Shown: positions 35,335-44,060, counted from the stretch's first letter. The stretch is DNA of 64,000 nt from Sphingosinicella terrae (GCF_003347635.1 NZ_QDFY01000016.1:1-64000), one strand, 5' to 3'. Numbers and translations: made by a program. The notes: generated by a model from the letters alone, not told the origin.

Positions 35335-38278
35335 TCAGTACCTCATCGCAGCGGCCGCAAAGGCCGCCATCCTCTGGGACCTCGGGCAGGGGTCGCCAAC
35401 ACCGACCGCACTTTGCATGTTGAGTTCGCCGAACTTCGATATGCGCTTTCGTGAGGGGGTCGGCCTCGAACGTCGGCGTAGGTGGCTGGTTCGAAGTGAT
35501 GGTGACCTCGGATACGATCGCTACTTCGGCGAAATCGACGGACCGAAGCAGTTCCTCCTGATCGGCCCCATCGACGTCCAGCCATATGAATGCTTCGAGG
35601 CTGGATCCCAACTTCTTCTCGCGCCGAAGGGGCTCTATCGCATTTGTGACCACTCGCCGATAATCGAGAATGCGCTCCCATTTGCGCCCCAGTGCATCGT
35701 CGCGCCAGCTGGCATCGACGGTCGGCCATTCGAGCAGGTGGACCGATCCGCCCTCGGGGTAGCGCGTCGACCAGACTTCCTCGGCGGTGAAGCAGAGCAC
35801 CGGGCTCGCCCAGCGCACCAGCGCCTGGAAGACATGATCGAGCACCGTGCGATAGGCGCGCCGCTTGAGGCTGCCGAGCGGCAGCTTCGGCCCGATCTCG
35901 CAATAGAGCGCGTCCTTGCGGATGTCGAAGAAGAAGGCCGACAGATCGTCATTGGCGAAGGCCATGATCGCGCGGATGTAGGGGTTGAACTCGAAGCCGT
36001 GGATCGCCTCGCGCAGCTCGGCGTCGAGCATCGCCAGCCGATGCAGCACCCACCGCTCGAGCTCGGGCATCTGGTCCGGCGCCACCGCCTCGTCGGCGCC
36101 ATAGCCTTCGAGCGCGCCCAGCAGGTAGCGGAAGGTATTCCTGAGCTTGCGATAGGCGTCGGTGGTGGTGGCGAGCACCTCCTTGCCGATCCGCACGTCC
36201 TCGAAATAGTCGGTCGAGGCGACCCACAGCCGGAGGATATCGGCGCCGTTGTCGCGCATGATGGCGAGCGGGTCGATGACGTTGCCGACGCTCTTCGACA
36301 TCTTGCGGCCCTGCTGGTCGAGGGCGAAGCCGTGGGTCAGCACGCCCTCATAAGGCGCGCGCCCGCGGGTGCCGCAGCTCTCGAGCAGCGACGACTGGAA
36401 CCAGCCGCGATGCTGGTCCGATCCCTCGACATAGAGGTCGGCGCGGACGCCCTCGCCGTAGCGTGCCTCGACGACGTAGGCGTGGGTCGAGCCGCTGTCG
36501 AACCAGACGTCGAGAATGTCCATGACCGGCTCATACTCGTCGAGCTTGTAGCCGTTTCCGAGCAGGGCCTGGTGGTCGGCCTGGAACCAGGCGTCGGCGC
36601 CGCCTTCGTGGAAGGCGCGGATGATCCGGCTGTTGACCGCCGGATCCTTGAGATAGTCGCCGGTCGCGCGGTGGACGTAGAGCGCGATCGGCACGCCCCA
36701 GGCGCGCTGGCGGCTGATCACCCAGTCGGGACGGTCCTCGACCATGGCGCGGATGCGGTTCTTCGACTTCTCCGGCACCCAGCGCGTGTCGTCGATGGCG
36801 TTCAGCGCCCGCTGGCGCAGCGTAAGCCCTCTCTCCTTCAGGGGAGAGGGTTGGGAGAGGGGGAGTTCGGAAGCCTCCGCAGCCTCCCCCTCTCCCTCGC
36901 CGCTGCGCGGCTCTCCCTCTCCCCTGAAGGAGAGAGGGTTCCGGTCCATCGGGATGAACCATTGCGGCGTGCAGCGGAAGATGATCTTGGCCTTCGAGCG
37001 CCAGCTGTGCGGGTAGCTATGACGGAAGTCGCCGCTCGCCGCGAGCAGGGCGCCGGCTTCGCGCAGGTCGCTGTTGATCGGGCCGTCCGGCGCGTTGAAC
37101 TTGGCGTTGATGACGCTGCCCTGGCCGCCGAGCCAGAGCCAGTCCTCGCGATAGCGGCCGTCGTCGGTGACGGCGAAGACCGGATCGATGCCGTGCGCCT
37201 TGCACAGGATGAAATCATCCTCGCCATGGTCGGGCGCCATGTGGACGAGGCCGGTGCCCGCGTCGGTGGTGACGAAGTCGCCGGGCAGGAACGGCCGCGG
37301 CTTCGCGAAGAAGCCGCCGAGGTGGTGCATCGGGTGGCGGGCGACGGTGCCGGCCAGCGCCGATCCGAGGAATAGCGTCGATTGACGACCTTCGGGTGGC
37401 CCCTGAAAAGGCGATTCGTTGAATGGCTCCAGACGAGCCAGTGTGGCCTTATAGAGGTCATAGGCAACCAACAGCTTCATGCCGTTGAAGTTCACGATCG
37501 TGTAGGTGATCTCCGGCCCATACGCGATCGCCTGGTTCACCGGGATCGTCCACGGCGTCGTCGTCCACACCACCGCATGGGCGCCGACCAGCTCGGGGAT
37601 CGGGCTCTCGATTATCTCGAACCCGACGTCGATCTGGGTCGAGACGATCTCCTCATATTCGACCTCGGCCTCGGCGAGCGCCGTCTTCTCGACCGGGCTC
37701 CACATGACCGGCTTGGCGCCGCGGTAGAGCTGGCCGCTCTCGGCGAACTTCAGCAGCTCCTCGACGATCTTCGCCTCGGCCTCGTACTTCATGGTGAGAT
37801 AGGGATCGTCCCACTCGCCCATCACGCCGAGCCGCTGGAACTGCTCCGACTGCACCTTCACCCACTGGTCGGCATAGGCCCGGCATTCGGCGCGGAACTG
37901 GGGCTTGGGCACGTCGTCCTTATCGAGCTTCTTCTTGCGATATTGCTCCTCGACCTTCCATTCGATCGGCAGGCCATGACAGTCCCAGCCGGGGACGTAG
38001 GGCGCGTCCTTGCCGAGCAGGGACTGGGAGCGGACGACGAGATCCTTGAGGATCTTGTTCATCGCGTGGCCCATGTGGATGTCGCCATTGGCGTAAGGCG
38101 GGCCGTCGTGGAGGATGAAGCGCTCGCGGCCGGCGCGAAGCCGGCGCAGCTGCTCGTAGAGCCCGGTTTCGGCCCATCGCTCGAGGATCGCCGGCTCCTT
38201 TTGGGCGAGGCCGGCCTTCATGGGAAAGTCGGTCTTCGGCAGGAAGACCGTGTCCCTATAGTCTTGCTTGTCGGACAT
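35327..38278 (-). CDS. ileS: Isoleucyl-tRNA synthetase, with in-frame palindromic-repeat insert
   Basis: A 983-residue class I synthetase charging tRNA-Ile. Signature HMGH at residues 68-71, editing domain (VWTTTPWTIPVNQAI), KMSKS motif (GRKMSKSVGNV), anticodon-binding domain and C-terminal zinc finger CGRCWRPLPEVPEDGGLCGRC. Between PMDR and LRQRAL (about residues 444-485) there is an added Gly/Glu/Ser/Pro stretch beginning NPLSFRGEGE and ending PSPLKERGLT that is absent from E. coli IleRS. It is encoded by the palindromic element at 36827-36938. The reading frame is intact, so the insert is probably a tolerated surface loop. Operon with lspA. Confidence 0.95.
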   Translation of the reverse strand: MSDKQDYRDTVFLPKTDFPMKAGLAQKEPAILERWAETGLYEQLRRLRAGRERFILHDGPPYANGDIHMGHAMNKILKDLVVRSQSLLGKDAPYVPGWDCHGLPIEWKVEEQYRKKKLDKDDVPKPQFRAECRAYADQWVKVQSEQFQRLGVMGEWDDPYLTMKYEAEAKIVEELLKFAESGQLYRGAKPVMWSPVEKTALAEAEVEYEEIVSTQIDVGFEIIESPIPELVGAHAVVWTTTPWTIPVNQAIAYGPEITYTIVNFNGMKLLVAYDLYKATLARLEPFNESPFQGPPEGRQSTLFLGSALAGTVARHPMHHLGGFFAKPRPFLPGDFVTTDAGTGLVHMAPDHGEDDFILCKAHGIDPVFAVTDDGRYREDWLWLGGQGSVINAKFNAPDGPINSDLREAGALLAASGDFRHSYPHSWRSKAKIIFRCTPQWFIPMDRNPLSFRGEGEPRSGEGEGEAAEASELPLSQPSPLKERGLTLRQRALNAIDDTRWVPEKSKNRIRAMVEDRPDWVISRQRAWGVPIALYVHRATGDYLKDPAVNSRIIRAFHEGGADAWFQADHQALLGNGYKLDEYEPVMDILDVWFDSGSTHAYVVEARYGEGVRADLYVEGSDQHRGWFQSSLLESCGTRGRAPYEGVLTHGFALDQQGRKMSKSVGNVIDPLAIMRDNGADILRLWVASTDYFEDVRIGKEVLATTTDAYRKLRNTFRYLLGALEGYGADEAVAPDQMPELERWVLHRLAMLDAELREAIHGFEFNPYIRAIMAFANDDLSAFFFDIRKDALYCEIGPKLPLGSLKRRAYRTVLDHVFQALVRWASPVLCFTAEEVWSTRYPEGGSVHLLEWPTVDASWRDDALGRKWERILDYRRVVTNAIEPLRREKKLGSSLEAFIWLDVDGADQEELLRSVDFAEVAIVSEVTITSNQPPTPTFEADPLTKAHIEVRRTQHAKCGRCWRPLPEVPEDGGLCGRCDEVLNG
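36827..36938. repeat. Palindromic repeat element inserted within ileS coding sequence
   Basis: A perfect 24-bp inverted repeat (36827-36850 and 36915-36938, beginning CCCTCTCTCC) encloses a second perfect 13-bp inverted repeat (36853-36865 and 36884-36896). Read on the minus strand it adds about 38 codons to ileS without breaking the frame. The purine-strand GGGGAGAGGG design matches palindromic repeats widely scattered in alphaproteobacterial genomes (known from general experience, copy number here not measured). Confidence 0.85.
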
Positions 38279-38323
38279 CGGCGGCGGACTTAGCCGGGAA
38301 GGGGGTGCAAGGAAACACCCGAG

Positions 38324-39271
38324 TCAGTCGAGCGCGCGGCCGACATTCCACATGTCCTCGACCAGCAGCAGCCCGCGATAGTCGCGCGGCACCTCGCCGA
38401 GCTGCTCCGGCCGGTCGAGCCCGACCAGGGCCCGACGGCTGTCGCCGGCGATGAGCAGCCGCGCGTCGACGCCGGCCATCCGATCGAGGAAGCGATAGGG
38501 CCAGCCCCACAAGGTGAGGCCGCCGCGGCGCGGCAGCAGCAGCGTCGCGCCCCGGCAGCTTTCCGGCACCAGGCTGGTCCAGCCGGAGCGGCGATAGTCG
38601 GACAGGCATGCCTGGCTGGCGGCGCGGTCGAGCACCCATCCCCCGGGCGTGAGCTGGCGCAGCCGCTCGAGGGCGGCCGGATGGCCGGCAAATCCGTGCT
38701 GCGCACCGATGGCGACGCCCGCGGCTCGGAACGCCGCCACGATCGAGGCGGCATCCGCGGGCTCGCCGAGAGTGAAGATGAGCGTTTCGCGGGGAAATGC
38801 GCGGATCAGCTCGGCCGCGGCCGGCATCGCGCCGACGCCGCGGCCGCGGAGCGGGAAGGTGCGGCCGTCGCTGCTGTAGCCGAAGCCGACGTCCAGCGTC
38901 TTCAGATAAGGGAGGATCCGGTCGCGGACACGGCCGACGCCGTCGGTGCGGCATTCGAGCGTCTCATCGCGGAAGATGACGGCATGACCGTCGGCGCTGG
39001 TCCGGACATCGAGCAGGAAGCCGCGCGCGCCATGGGCGATCGCGCCCTGCATCGAGAAGAGCGTGTTCTCGATATAATTGTGCCCGAAATCGGCGACGCG
39101 GCGCGCGGAGCATCCCGGCGCGTGCGGCCGCTCGAGCGGCTGGGCGATGCCGCGATGGGCGACGAGGGTGAGCCGTCCTTCCGGCGCCGGTGCGATCCAG
39201 GACGCGTTGACCAGCGACAGGCCGACGGCCGCGGCCGCCACCAGCGCCAGCGCGACCGACCGGACCCTCAC
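38324..39271 (-). CDS. Glycerophosphodiester phosphodiesterase-fold protein, active site altered
   Basis: A 315-residue protein with an N-terminal hydrophobic segment (VALALVAAAAVGLSLVNAS), so membrane-anchored or exported. It has the GDPD barrel start LVAHRGIAQP and the YIENTLFSMQGAIAHGARGF segment, then LLDVRTSADGHAVIFRDETLECRTDG. In active GDPDs this last part carries ExD and HD; here Glu is Leu and His is Arg, so two of the expected metal or acid-base residues seem lost. It may bind rather than cleave a phosphodiester. GTG 39271 overlaps the ribF stop (GTGA). Confidence 0.75.
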   Translation of the reverse strand: MRVRSVALALVAAAAVGLSLVNASWIAPAPEGRLTLVAHRGIAQPLERPHAPGCSARRVADFGHNYIENTLFSMQGAIAHGARGFLLDVRTSADGHAVIFRDETLECRTDGVGRVRDRILPYLKTLDVGFGYSSDGRTFPLRGRGVGAMPAAAELIRAFPRETLIFTLGEPADAASIVAAFRAAGVAIGAQHGFAGHPAALERLRQLTPGGWVLDRAASQACLSDYRRSGWTSLVPESCRGATLLLPRRGGLTLWGWPYRFLDRMAGVDARLLIAGDSRRALVGLDRPEQLGEVPRDYRGLLLVEDMWNVGRALD

Positions 39272-40197
39272 CCGGCCAGCCGCCGCCGCGCCTCCTGGCT
39301 GTCCAGGTCCATCTGGGCGACCAGGGCCTCCGTCCCGTCGAAGACGCGCTCGTCGCGGATGAAGGAGATCAGCTCCACCGCGATCTCCTGGCCATAGAGA
39401 TCGCCGTCAAAGTCGAAGAAATGCGGCTCGAGCAGCTCGCGCGGCGGATCGAACATCGGTCGCACGCCGAGATTGGCGACCCCGTCCAGCACCTTCCCGG
39501 ACCCGATCAGCCGGCCGCGCACCGCATAGATGCCGAATCGCGGCCGCAGGTAATTGCCGAGCGACAGGTTCGCGGTCGGATAGCCGAGCGCGCGGCCTCG
39601 CCGGTCGCCGGGCTCGACGACGCCCTCGATGGTGAAGGGGCGGGTGAGCAGCCGCGTCGCCGTCTCGCAGTCGCCGTCGCGAAGCGCGTCTCGTATCCGG
39701 GTCGAGGAGATGGGCTCCTCCTCGTCGAGCACCGGCGCCACCGCCTCGACCGACAGGCGATGTCCCTGGCCGAGCATCTTGAGCAAGGTGACGTCGCCGC
39801 CCCGCGCCCGGCCGAAGGTGAAGTCCTCGCCGGTGACGACCCCGGAGGCGCCGAGCCGGCGCGCCAGCCATTCGGTGACGAAATCCGGCGCCGTCACCTG
39901 GGCGAAATCGGCGTCGAACTGGAAAACGAGCATCGCGTCGACGCCGGCGGCGAGCAGCAGCCGCTCGCGCTGCTCGAGCGTCGTCAGCCGGAACCACGGG
40001 CTGTCCGGCCGGAAGAATCGCATCGGATGAGGATCGAAGGTGGCGACGAGAGCGGGTTTGCCCTCGAGCCGGGCGCGGCTGACGGCGCGGCCCACCACCG
40101 CTTGATGGCCGCGATGGAATCCGTCGAAATTGCCGAGCGCGACGATGCCGCCGCGATACGGGGCCGGAACCGCCGAGCCCCCGTTCAGGCGCTCCAT
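39268..40197 (-). CDS. ribF: Bifunctional riboflavin kinase/FMN adenylyltransferase
   Basis: RibF turns riboflavin into FMN and then FAD. The 309-residue protein has the adenylyltransferase domain (ALGNFDGFHRGHQAVV, ATFDPHPMRFF, GEDFTFGRARGGD, ISSTRIRDAL) and the C-terminal kinase domain (GDRRGRALGYPTANLSL, GVANLGVRPMF, EPHFFDFDGDLYGQEIAVELISFIRDE). ATG 40197 is chosen; a GTG two codons earlier (40203) is also possible. It stands upstream of the GDPD-like gene and the ileS-lspA group, the order ribF-ileS-lspA being common in proteobacteria, here with the GDPD gene interposed. Confidence 0.95.
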   Translation of the reverse strand: MERLNGGSAVPAPYRGGIVALGNFDGFHRGHQAVVGRAVSRARLEGKPALVATFDPHPMRFFRPDSPWFRLTTLEQRERLLLAAGVDAMLVFQFDADFAQVTAPDFVTEWLARRLGASGVVTGEDFTFGRARGGDVTLLKMLGQGHRLSVEAVAPVLDEEEPISSTRIRDALRDGDCETATRLLTRPFTIEGVVEPGDRRGRALGYPTANLSLGNYLRPRFGIYAVRGRLIGSGKVLDGVANLGVRPMFDPPRELLEPHFFDFDGDLYGQEIAVELISFIRDERVFDGTEALVAQMDLDSQEARRRLAG

Positions 40198-40318
40198 GGC
40201 CACCGGCTATAGGAAAGGACGGTCCGGCCGACAATGGACGCCCGGGGCGGCGGCTCGCGAGATTGAGCGGAAGGGCGCTTTGGACTATGTCCAGAGGAGC
40301 ATCACCGGAGGACGCGCC

Positions 40319-40867
40319 ATGAATCCTCGTCTCGCAGTGGTCGGCTTTGCTCTATTTTCCCTCGTCGCGAACCCGGCACTTGCCGCCGGCAAGCGCAGCG
40401 ACGAAAGCTGGGGACGCGAAGGGGTATCCTTCGATCAATATCGCGCCGATGCGCTGGAGTGCGGCAACCGCGCTTATGGCGTCGAAGTGGCGATGCGGCC
40501 TTATGGGCCGGCGGCCGCAAGCGTCGGCGCCGGCGTCGCGGTGATTCCGGCCGCCGTCTGGACCAGCCTGACCCCGGGCCGCGTCCCGATCTATTCGACC
40601 ACCTATGTGGAAGGGTACCGCCACGCCGCGCGCGTCGATGTCGTCGAGCAGCTGCAGGAAGTGGTCGATTCCTGCCTATCCGCGAGGGGCTATCAGCGTT
40701 TCCGGCTGACGCGGGCGCAGATGCGCGTCCTGCGCGGGTTCGCGCCGGGGACCGCCGAGCGTCAGGCCTATCTGCACCGGCTTGGCTCGGACGGGCGCGT
40801 GCTCCAATCCCAGGCTATCGCGGAGCGTCGCTCCGGGGGTCTCGCCGCACCAGCCGGACAAAGCTGA
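40319..40867 (+). CDS. Exported protein of unknown function
   Basis: A 182-residue protein with a clear signal peptide (MNPRLAVVGFALFSLVANPALAAG). The mature part has a single early Cys (ALECGNRAYG), a hydrophobic Gly/Ala stretch (GPAAASVGAGVAVIPAAVW, about residues 61-79) that could be a glycine-zipper membrane segment, and a second Cys in VDSCLSARGYQRFRLT, a pattern (DSCLxxRGYxR) common in small alphaproteobacterial envelope proteins. The two Cys could form a disulfide. No function can be assigned. ATG 40319 is preceded by GGAGGA. Its last 53 bases overlap folA on the other strand. Confidence 0.8.
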   Translation: MNPRLAVVGFALFSLVANPALAAGKRSDESWGREGVSFDQYRADALECGNRAYGVEVAMRPYGPAAASVGAGVAVIPAAVWTSLTPGRVPIYSTTYVEGYRHAARVDVVEQLQEVVDSCLSARGYQRFRLTRAQMRVLRGFAPGTAERQAYLHRLGSDGRVLQSQAIAERRSGGLAAPAGQS

Positions 40868-41333
40868 AGGCCGGGCGCCCGTCCTCGGCGGGATGGTCCT
40901 CCCGCCAGCTTTCCCGCCATCCTTTCGGGTCGAAAGCCGGCATGAATGTGTCGCCTTCGGCGTCGAGATGAACCTCGGTCAGCTCGATGCGGTCGGCTTC
41001 GTCGAGGAAGAGGCGGAATATCTCGGTTCCGCCGACGATCGCGATTTCCGGGACGTCTCCCGCCAGAGCGATGGCGGCATCCCTGTCATGGACCGTTTCG
41101 GCGCCCTCGGCCCGCCAGTCCGGCGATCGCGTCAGCACGATATGGCGGCGGCCGGGCAGGGGGCCGCCGAAGCTCTCGAAGGTGCGGCGGCCCATCACCA
41201 TCGGCTTGCCCATCGTCAACGTCTTGTACCGCTTGAGGTCCGCGGACAGGTGCCAGGGAAGCCGGCCGTCCTTGCCGATGACGCCATTGGTCGCGCGGGC
41301 GAGATAGAAGACGATTTCCGGGGACCGGCTCAT
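40815..41333 (-). CDS. folA: Dihydrofolate reductase
   Basis: Reduces dihydrofolate to tetrahydrofolate with NADPH, replenishing folate used by ThyA. The 172-residue protein shows the classic motifs: IVFYLARATNGVIGKDGRLPWHLSADLKRYKTLTMGKPMVMGRRTFESFGGPLPGRRHIVLTR, the IAIVGGTEIFRLFL loop and TEVHLDAEGDTFMP. The acidic substrate residue corresponds to Asp/Glu of DLKRYK region. Start ATG 41333 opens the conserved strand; a longer frame to 41522 has no homology. Trimethoprim sensitivity cannot be judged. Confidence 0.94.
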   Translation of the reverse strand: MSRSPEIVFYLARATNGVIGKDGRLPWHLSADLKRYKTLTMGKPMVMGRRTFESFGGPLPGRRHIVLTRSPDWRAEGAETVHDRDAAIALAGDVPEIAIVGGTEIFRLFLDEADRIELTEVHLDAEGDTFMPAFDPKGWRESWREDHPAEDGRPAFSFVRLVRRDPRSDAPR

Positions 41334-41373
41334 GCCGGCGCCATCGGCGCTCGCGCGGGTCGACGCAAGCCCG

Positions 41374-42372
41374 TCATCTAACGAAGCGCTCCCGATAGTC
41401 GGCGGGGGCGATCCCCAGCTCGCGCAGGAAGGCCCGCCGCATCGTCTGCTCCGTCCCGAATCCGCTCGATCTGGCCACCTCCTTGAGATTGCCGCCGCCA
41501 TCTTCGATCCGACGGCGGGCATGGTCGAGGCGGAGCCGGGCCAGGTAGTCGGCCGGCGTCCGGCCCATGCGGTCGCTGAAGCACCGGGCGAAGTGGCGCG
41601 GGCTCATGCCGGCTTGGCGCGCGAGGTCCTCGACCCTCAGGGTCGCGGCGAGATTCTCCATCATCCACAAGTGAAGGCGGCCGAAGCGATCGTCCCTTTG
41701 CTGCGCCTCGAGCTGGCGGCTGAACTGGGTCTGGCCGCCTGGGCGGCGGACATACATGACCAGCGCCTGGGCGACCATCAGCGCGAGCGCCGGCCCGAGA
41801 TCCTCCTCGACGAGGGCCAAAGCGAGATCCATGCCGGCAGTGACCCCGGCCGAGGAATAGAGGGCGCCGTCGCGGACGAAGATGGCATCGGCCGCGACCT
41901 CGCATCGCGGCTCGGCCCGCGCCAGCCGGTCGCAATAGGCCCAGTGCGTCGTCACCTTGCGATTTTCGAGGAGTCCGGCGGCGGCGAGCAGGAAGCTGCC
42001 CGTGCAGACGGCGGCAGTGCGGCGCGCAATCTTCGCCTGCCGCGCCACCCACGGGACCAGCTCGCCATCGGCCATCGCTTCGGCGAACCCGATCCCACCG
42101 GCGATCAGCAGGGTGTCGACGCGGTCGATCTCGTCAATGGCGCGGGCGGCGACCATCTCGAGCCCGCTGGACATCGCCACCGGCCCGGCCTGCTTGGCGA
42201 CGATCTCCACACGGTAGGGAGGCGTGCCGCCGCCGCGCTCGTGGACGAATCGCGACGCGCGCGAGAAGATCTCGAGCGGTCCGGCGACGTCGAGCATCTG
42301 CGCGTCGCGATAGACGAGCATCGCCACGTGCCGCGGGGAACCGGGACGGTCGCTCTGCGCTTCGGGCCTCAC
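41374..42372 (-). CDS. GlxA-family AraC-type regulator with DJ-1/PfpI sensor domain
   Basis: A 332-residue transcription factor. Residues 1-200 form a class I glutamine amidotransferase-like (DJ-1/PfpI) domain: MLVYRDAQMLDVAGPLEIFSRA, DTLLIAGGIG, AVCTGSFLLAAAGLLENRKVTTHW with a nucleophile-elbow Cys. Residues 230-330 are an AraC HTH pair: RVEDLARQAGMSPRHFARCFSDRMGRTPADYLARLRLDHARRRIEDG. Relatives regulate amine, carnitine or choline catabolism genes. GTG 42372 is the apparent start without a strong ribosome site. It faces an exported DJ-1 protein gene across 115 bases, a likely target. Confidence 0.88.
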   Translation of the reverse strand: MRPEAQSDRPGSPRHVAMLVYRDAQMLDVAGPLEIFSRASRFVHERGGGTPPYRVEIVAKQAGPVAMSSGLEMVAARAIDEIDRVDTLLIAGGIGFAEAMADGELVPWVARQAKIARRTAAVCTGSFLLAAAGLLENRKVTTHWAYCDRLARAEPRCEVAADAIFVRDGALYSSAGVTAGMDLALALVEEDLGPALALMVAQALVMYVRRPGGQTQFSRQLEAQQRDDRFGRLHLWMMENLAATLRVEDLARQAGMSPRHFARCFSDRMGRTPADYLARLRLDHARRRIEDGGGNLKEVARSSGFGTEQTMRRAFLRELGIAPADYRERFVR

Positions 42373-42487
42373 GCCGGGATAGTGGCGCGCCTTTCGCGAC
42401 GGTCAAGGAGGATGGCAGAATCTGCCTCCACCTTGTCATTCCGGACATTCCAACTCCGCCGTAGCTTCGCTCGGAAGGAGAGGGATC

Positions 42488-43183
42488 ATGAACCGACGGG
42501 ATCTGATCAAGGGCAGTCTGGGCGGTGCCGCGCTGGCGCTGGCCGGTTCGCGCGCTCTGGCACTGGTGCAGGACCGGTTCGCGTTGCCGGCGCGGGAGAC
42601 GGTGCGGGTCGCCTTCCTGCTCGGCGAGGGCACCAACATGATCGACACGGCCGGGCCCTGGGAGGTGTTCCAGGACAGTCATGCCGGCTCGGGTTCGGAG
42701 ATGCGGATGCCGTTCGAGCTGTTCACCGTGGCGCCGGACCTGGAGGAGCGGCGGATGACGGGCGGATTCCATACCCGGGCGCATTTCAGCTTCGCCGCGG
42801 CGCCGCAGCCCCATGTCATCGTCGTTCCCGCGCATCGCGGATCGGAGGCCTCGCTCGCCTGGCTTCGGGAGGCGAGCCGTGGCGCCGACATCACCTTGTC
42901 GGTCTGCACCGGTGCCTTCCAGCTCGCCAGGGCAGGACTGCTCGAGGGCTATCCCGTCACCACGCACCACGATTTCTGGGACAGCTTTGCGCGGGAGTTT
43001 CCCGGTCTCGACCTGCGCCGGGGACCGCGCTTCATCGACAGCGGCCGTATCGCCACCGCAGGCGGGCTGACCTCCGGCATCGACCTCGCGCTTCATGTGG
43101 TGAGCCGCTATTTCGGGGTCGCCGCGGCGGCGGCGACGGCGACTTATATGGAATATTCGAGCGAGGCCTGGCGCGCTTCGTGA
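42488..43183 (+). CDS. Exported DJ-1/PfpI family protein with twin-arginine signal
   Basis: A 231-residue protein that begins MNRRDLIKGSLGGAALALAGSRALA, a good twin-arginine (Tat) signal, followed by a DJ-1/PfpI domain: VRVAFLLGEGTNMIDTAGPWEVFQDS, HVIVVPAHRG, TLSVCTGAFQLARAGLLEGYPVTTHHDFWDSFAREFP, and TAGGLTSGIDLALHVVSRYFG. The elbow Cys in SVCTGAF is the conserved one. The Tat signal suggests it folds before export to the periplasm. It resembles the sensor half of the divergent GlxA regulator, so the two share ancestry or ligand. AAGGAGAGGG upstream gives a strong ribosome site. Enzyme activity (for example isonitrile hydratase-like) is only a possibility. Confidence 0.85.
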   Translation: MNRRDLIKGSLGGAALALAGSRALALVQDRFALPARETVRVAFLLGEGTNMIDTAGPWEVFQDSHAGSGSEMRMPFELFTVAPDLEERRMTGGFHTRAHFSFAAAPQPHVIVVPAHRGSEASLAWLREASRGADITLSVCTGAFQLARAGLLEGYPVTTHHDFWDSFAREFPGLDLRRGPRFIDSGRIATAGGLTSGIDLALHVVSRYFGVAAAAATATYMEYSSEAWRAS

Positions 43184-43216
43184 CGCGGTCTCCCGTCGGT
43201 TGACGCCGCTGTCGCG

Positions 43217-44011
43217 TCAGACGGCGACTTGCGCCTTGATATGGGGATGGGGCTCGTAGCCGCCGATCTCGAAATCCTCCGGCTCGTACTGGTCGATCGC
43301 GCCGGGTCGGCGAAGGAGGGTGAGCTTCGGCAGCGGCCGCGGATCGCGGGTCAGTTGCTCGCGCGCCTGGTCGAGATGGTTGAGATAGAGGTGGCAGTCG
43401 CCCCCGGTCCAGACGAAGATGCCGGGCTCGAGCCCGCATTGCTGCGCCAGCATGTGGGTGAGCAGGGCATAGCTCGCGATGTTGAACGGCACGCCCAGGA
43501 AGACGTCGGCGCTGCGCTGGTAGAGCTGGAGGTTGAGCCGCCCGCCGGCGACCTGGGTCTGGAACAGGCAGTGGCAGGGGGCGAGTGCCATCTGGCCGAT
43601 CTCGGCCGGGTTCCAGGCGGTGACGATCTGGCGGCGCGATCCCGGATCCCGCTTGATCAGGTCGACCAGCTCGGCGATCTGGTCGATCTCCCGCCCGTCG
43701 GCCGCCTGCCAGCGGCGCCACTGCTTGCCGTAGACGGGGCCGAGATCGCCATTCTCGTCGGCCCATTCGTCCCAGATGCTCACCTTGCGGTCCCGCAGCC
43801 AGCGCACATTGGTGTCGCCGCGCAGGAACCAGAGCAATTCGACGATGATCGAGCGGATATGCAGCTTCTTGGTGGTGAGCAGCGGGAAGCCCTTCGCCAG
43901 GTCGAATCGCAGCTGATGGCCGAAGACGCTGAGCGTGCCGACACCGGTCCTGTCCTGCTGGCGGACGCCGTCGTCGAGGATCAGCCGGAGGAGGTCGAGA
44001 TAGGCGCGCAT
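43217..44011 (-). CDS. thyA: Thymidylate synthase
   Basis: Makes dTMP from dUMP using methylene-tetrahydrofolate. The 264-residue protein equals E. coli ThyA in length, with catalytic Cys146 in LAPCHCLFQ, the RxxTG region [44 protein letters not shown], substrate-binding [17 protein letters not shown] and the [11 protein letters not shown] segment. It produces dihydrofolate, recycled by FolA 2 kb away on the same strand; folD completes the set in this window. Confidence 0.97.
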   Translation of the reverse strand: MRAYLDLLRLILDDGVRQQDRTGVGTLSVFGHQLRFDLAKGFPLLTTKKLHIRSIIVELLWFLRGDTNVRWLRDRKVSIWDEWADENGDLGPVYGKQWRRWQAADGREIDQIAELVDLIKRDPGSRRQIVTAWNPAEIGQMALAPCHCLFQTQVAGGRLNLQLYQRSADVFLGVPFNIASYALLTHMLAQQCGLEPGIFVWTGGDCHLYLNHLDQAREQLTRDPRPLPKLTLLRRPGAIDQYEPEDFEIGGYEPHPHIKAQVAV

Positions 44012-44060
44012 GAGGCGAGCTTATGGCCCGGCGGCGCAGGCCGTTCCACCCTTATCGGGC

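Noticed and set aside
40204-40318. Possible FMN riboswitch upstream of ribF
   Set aside because: The gap is short and shows none of the conserved RFN-element segments.
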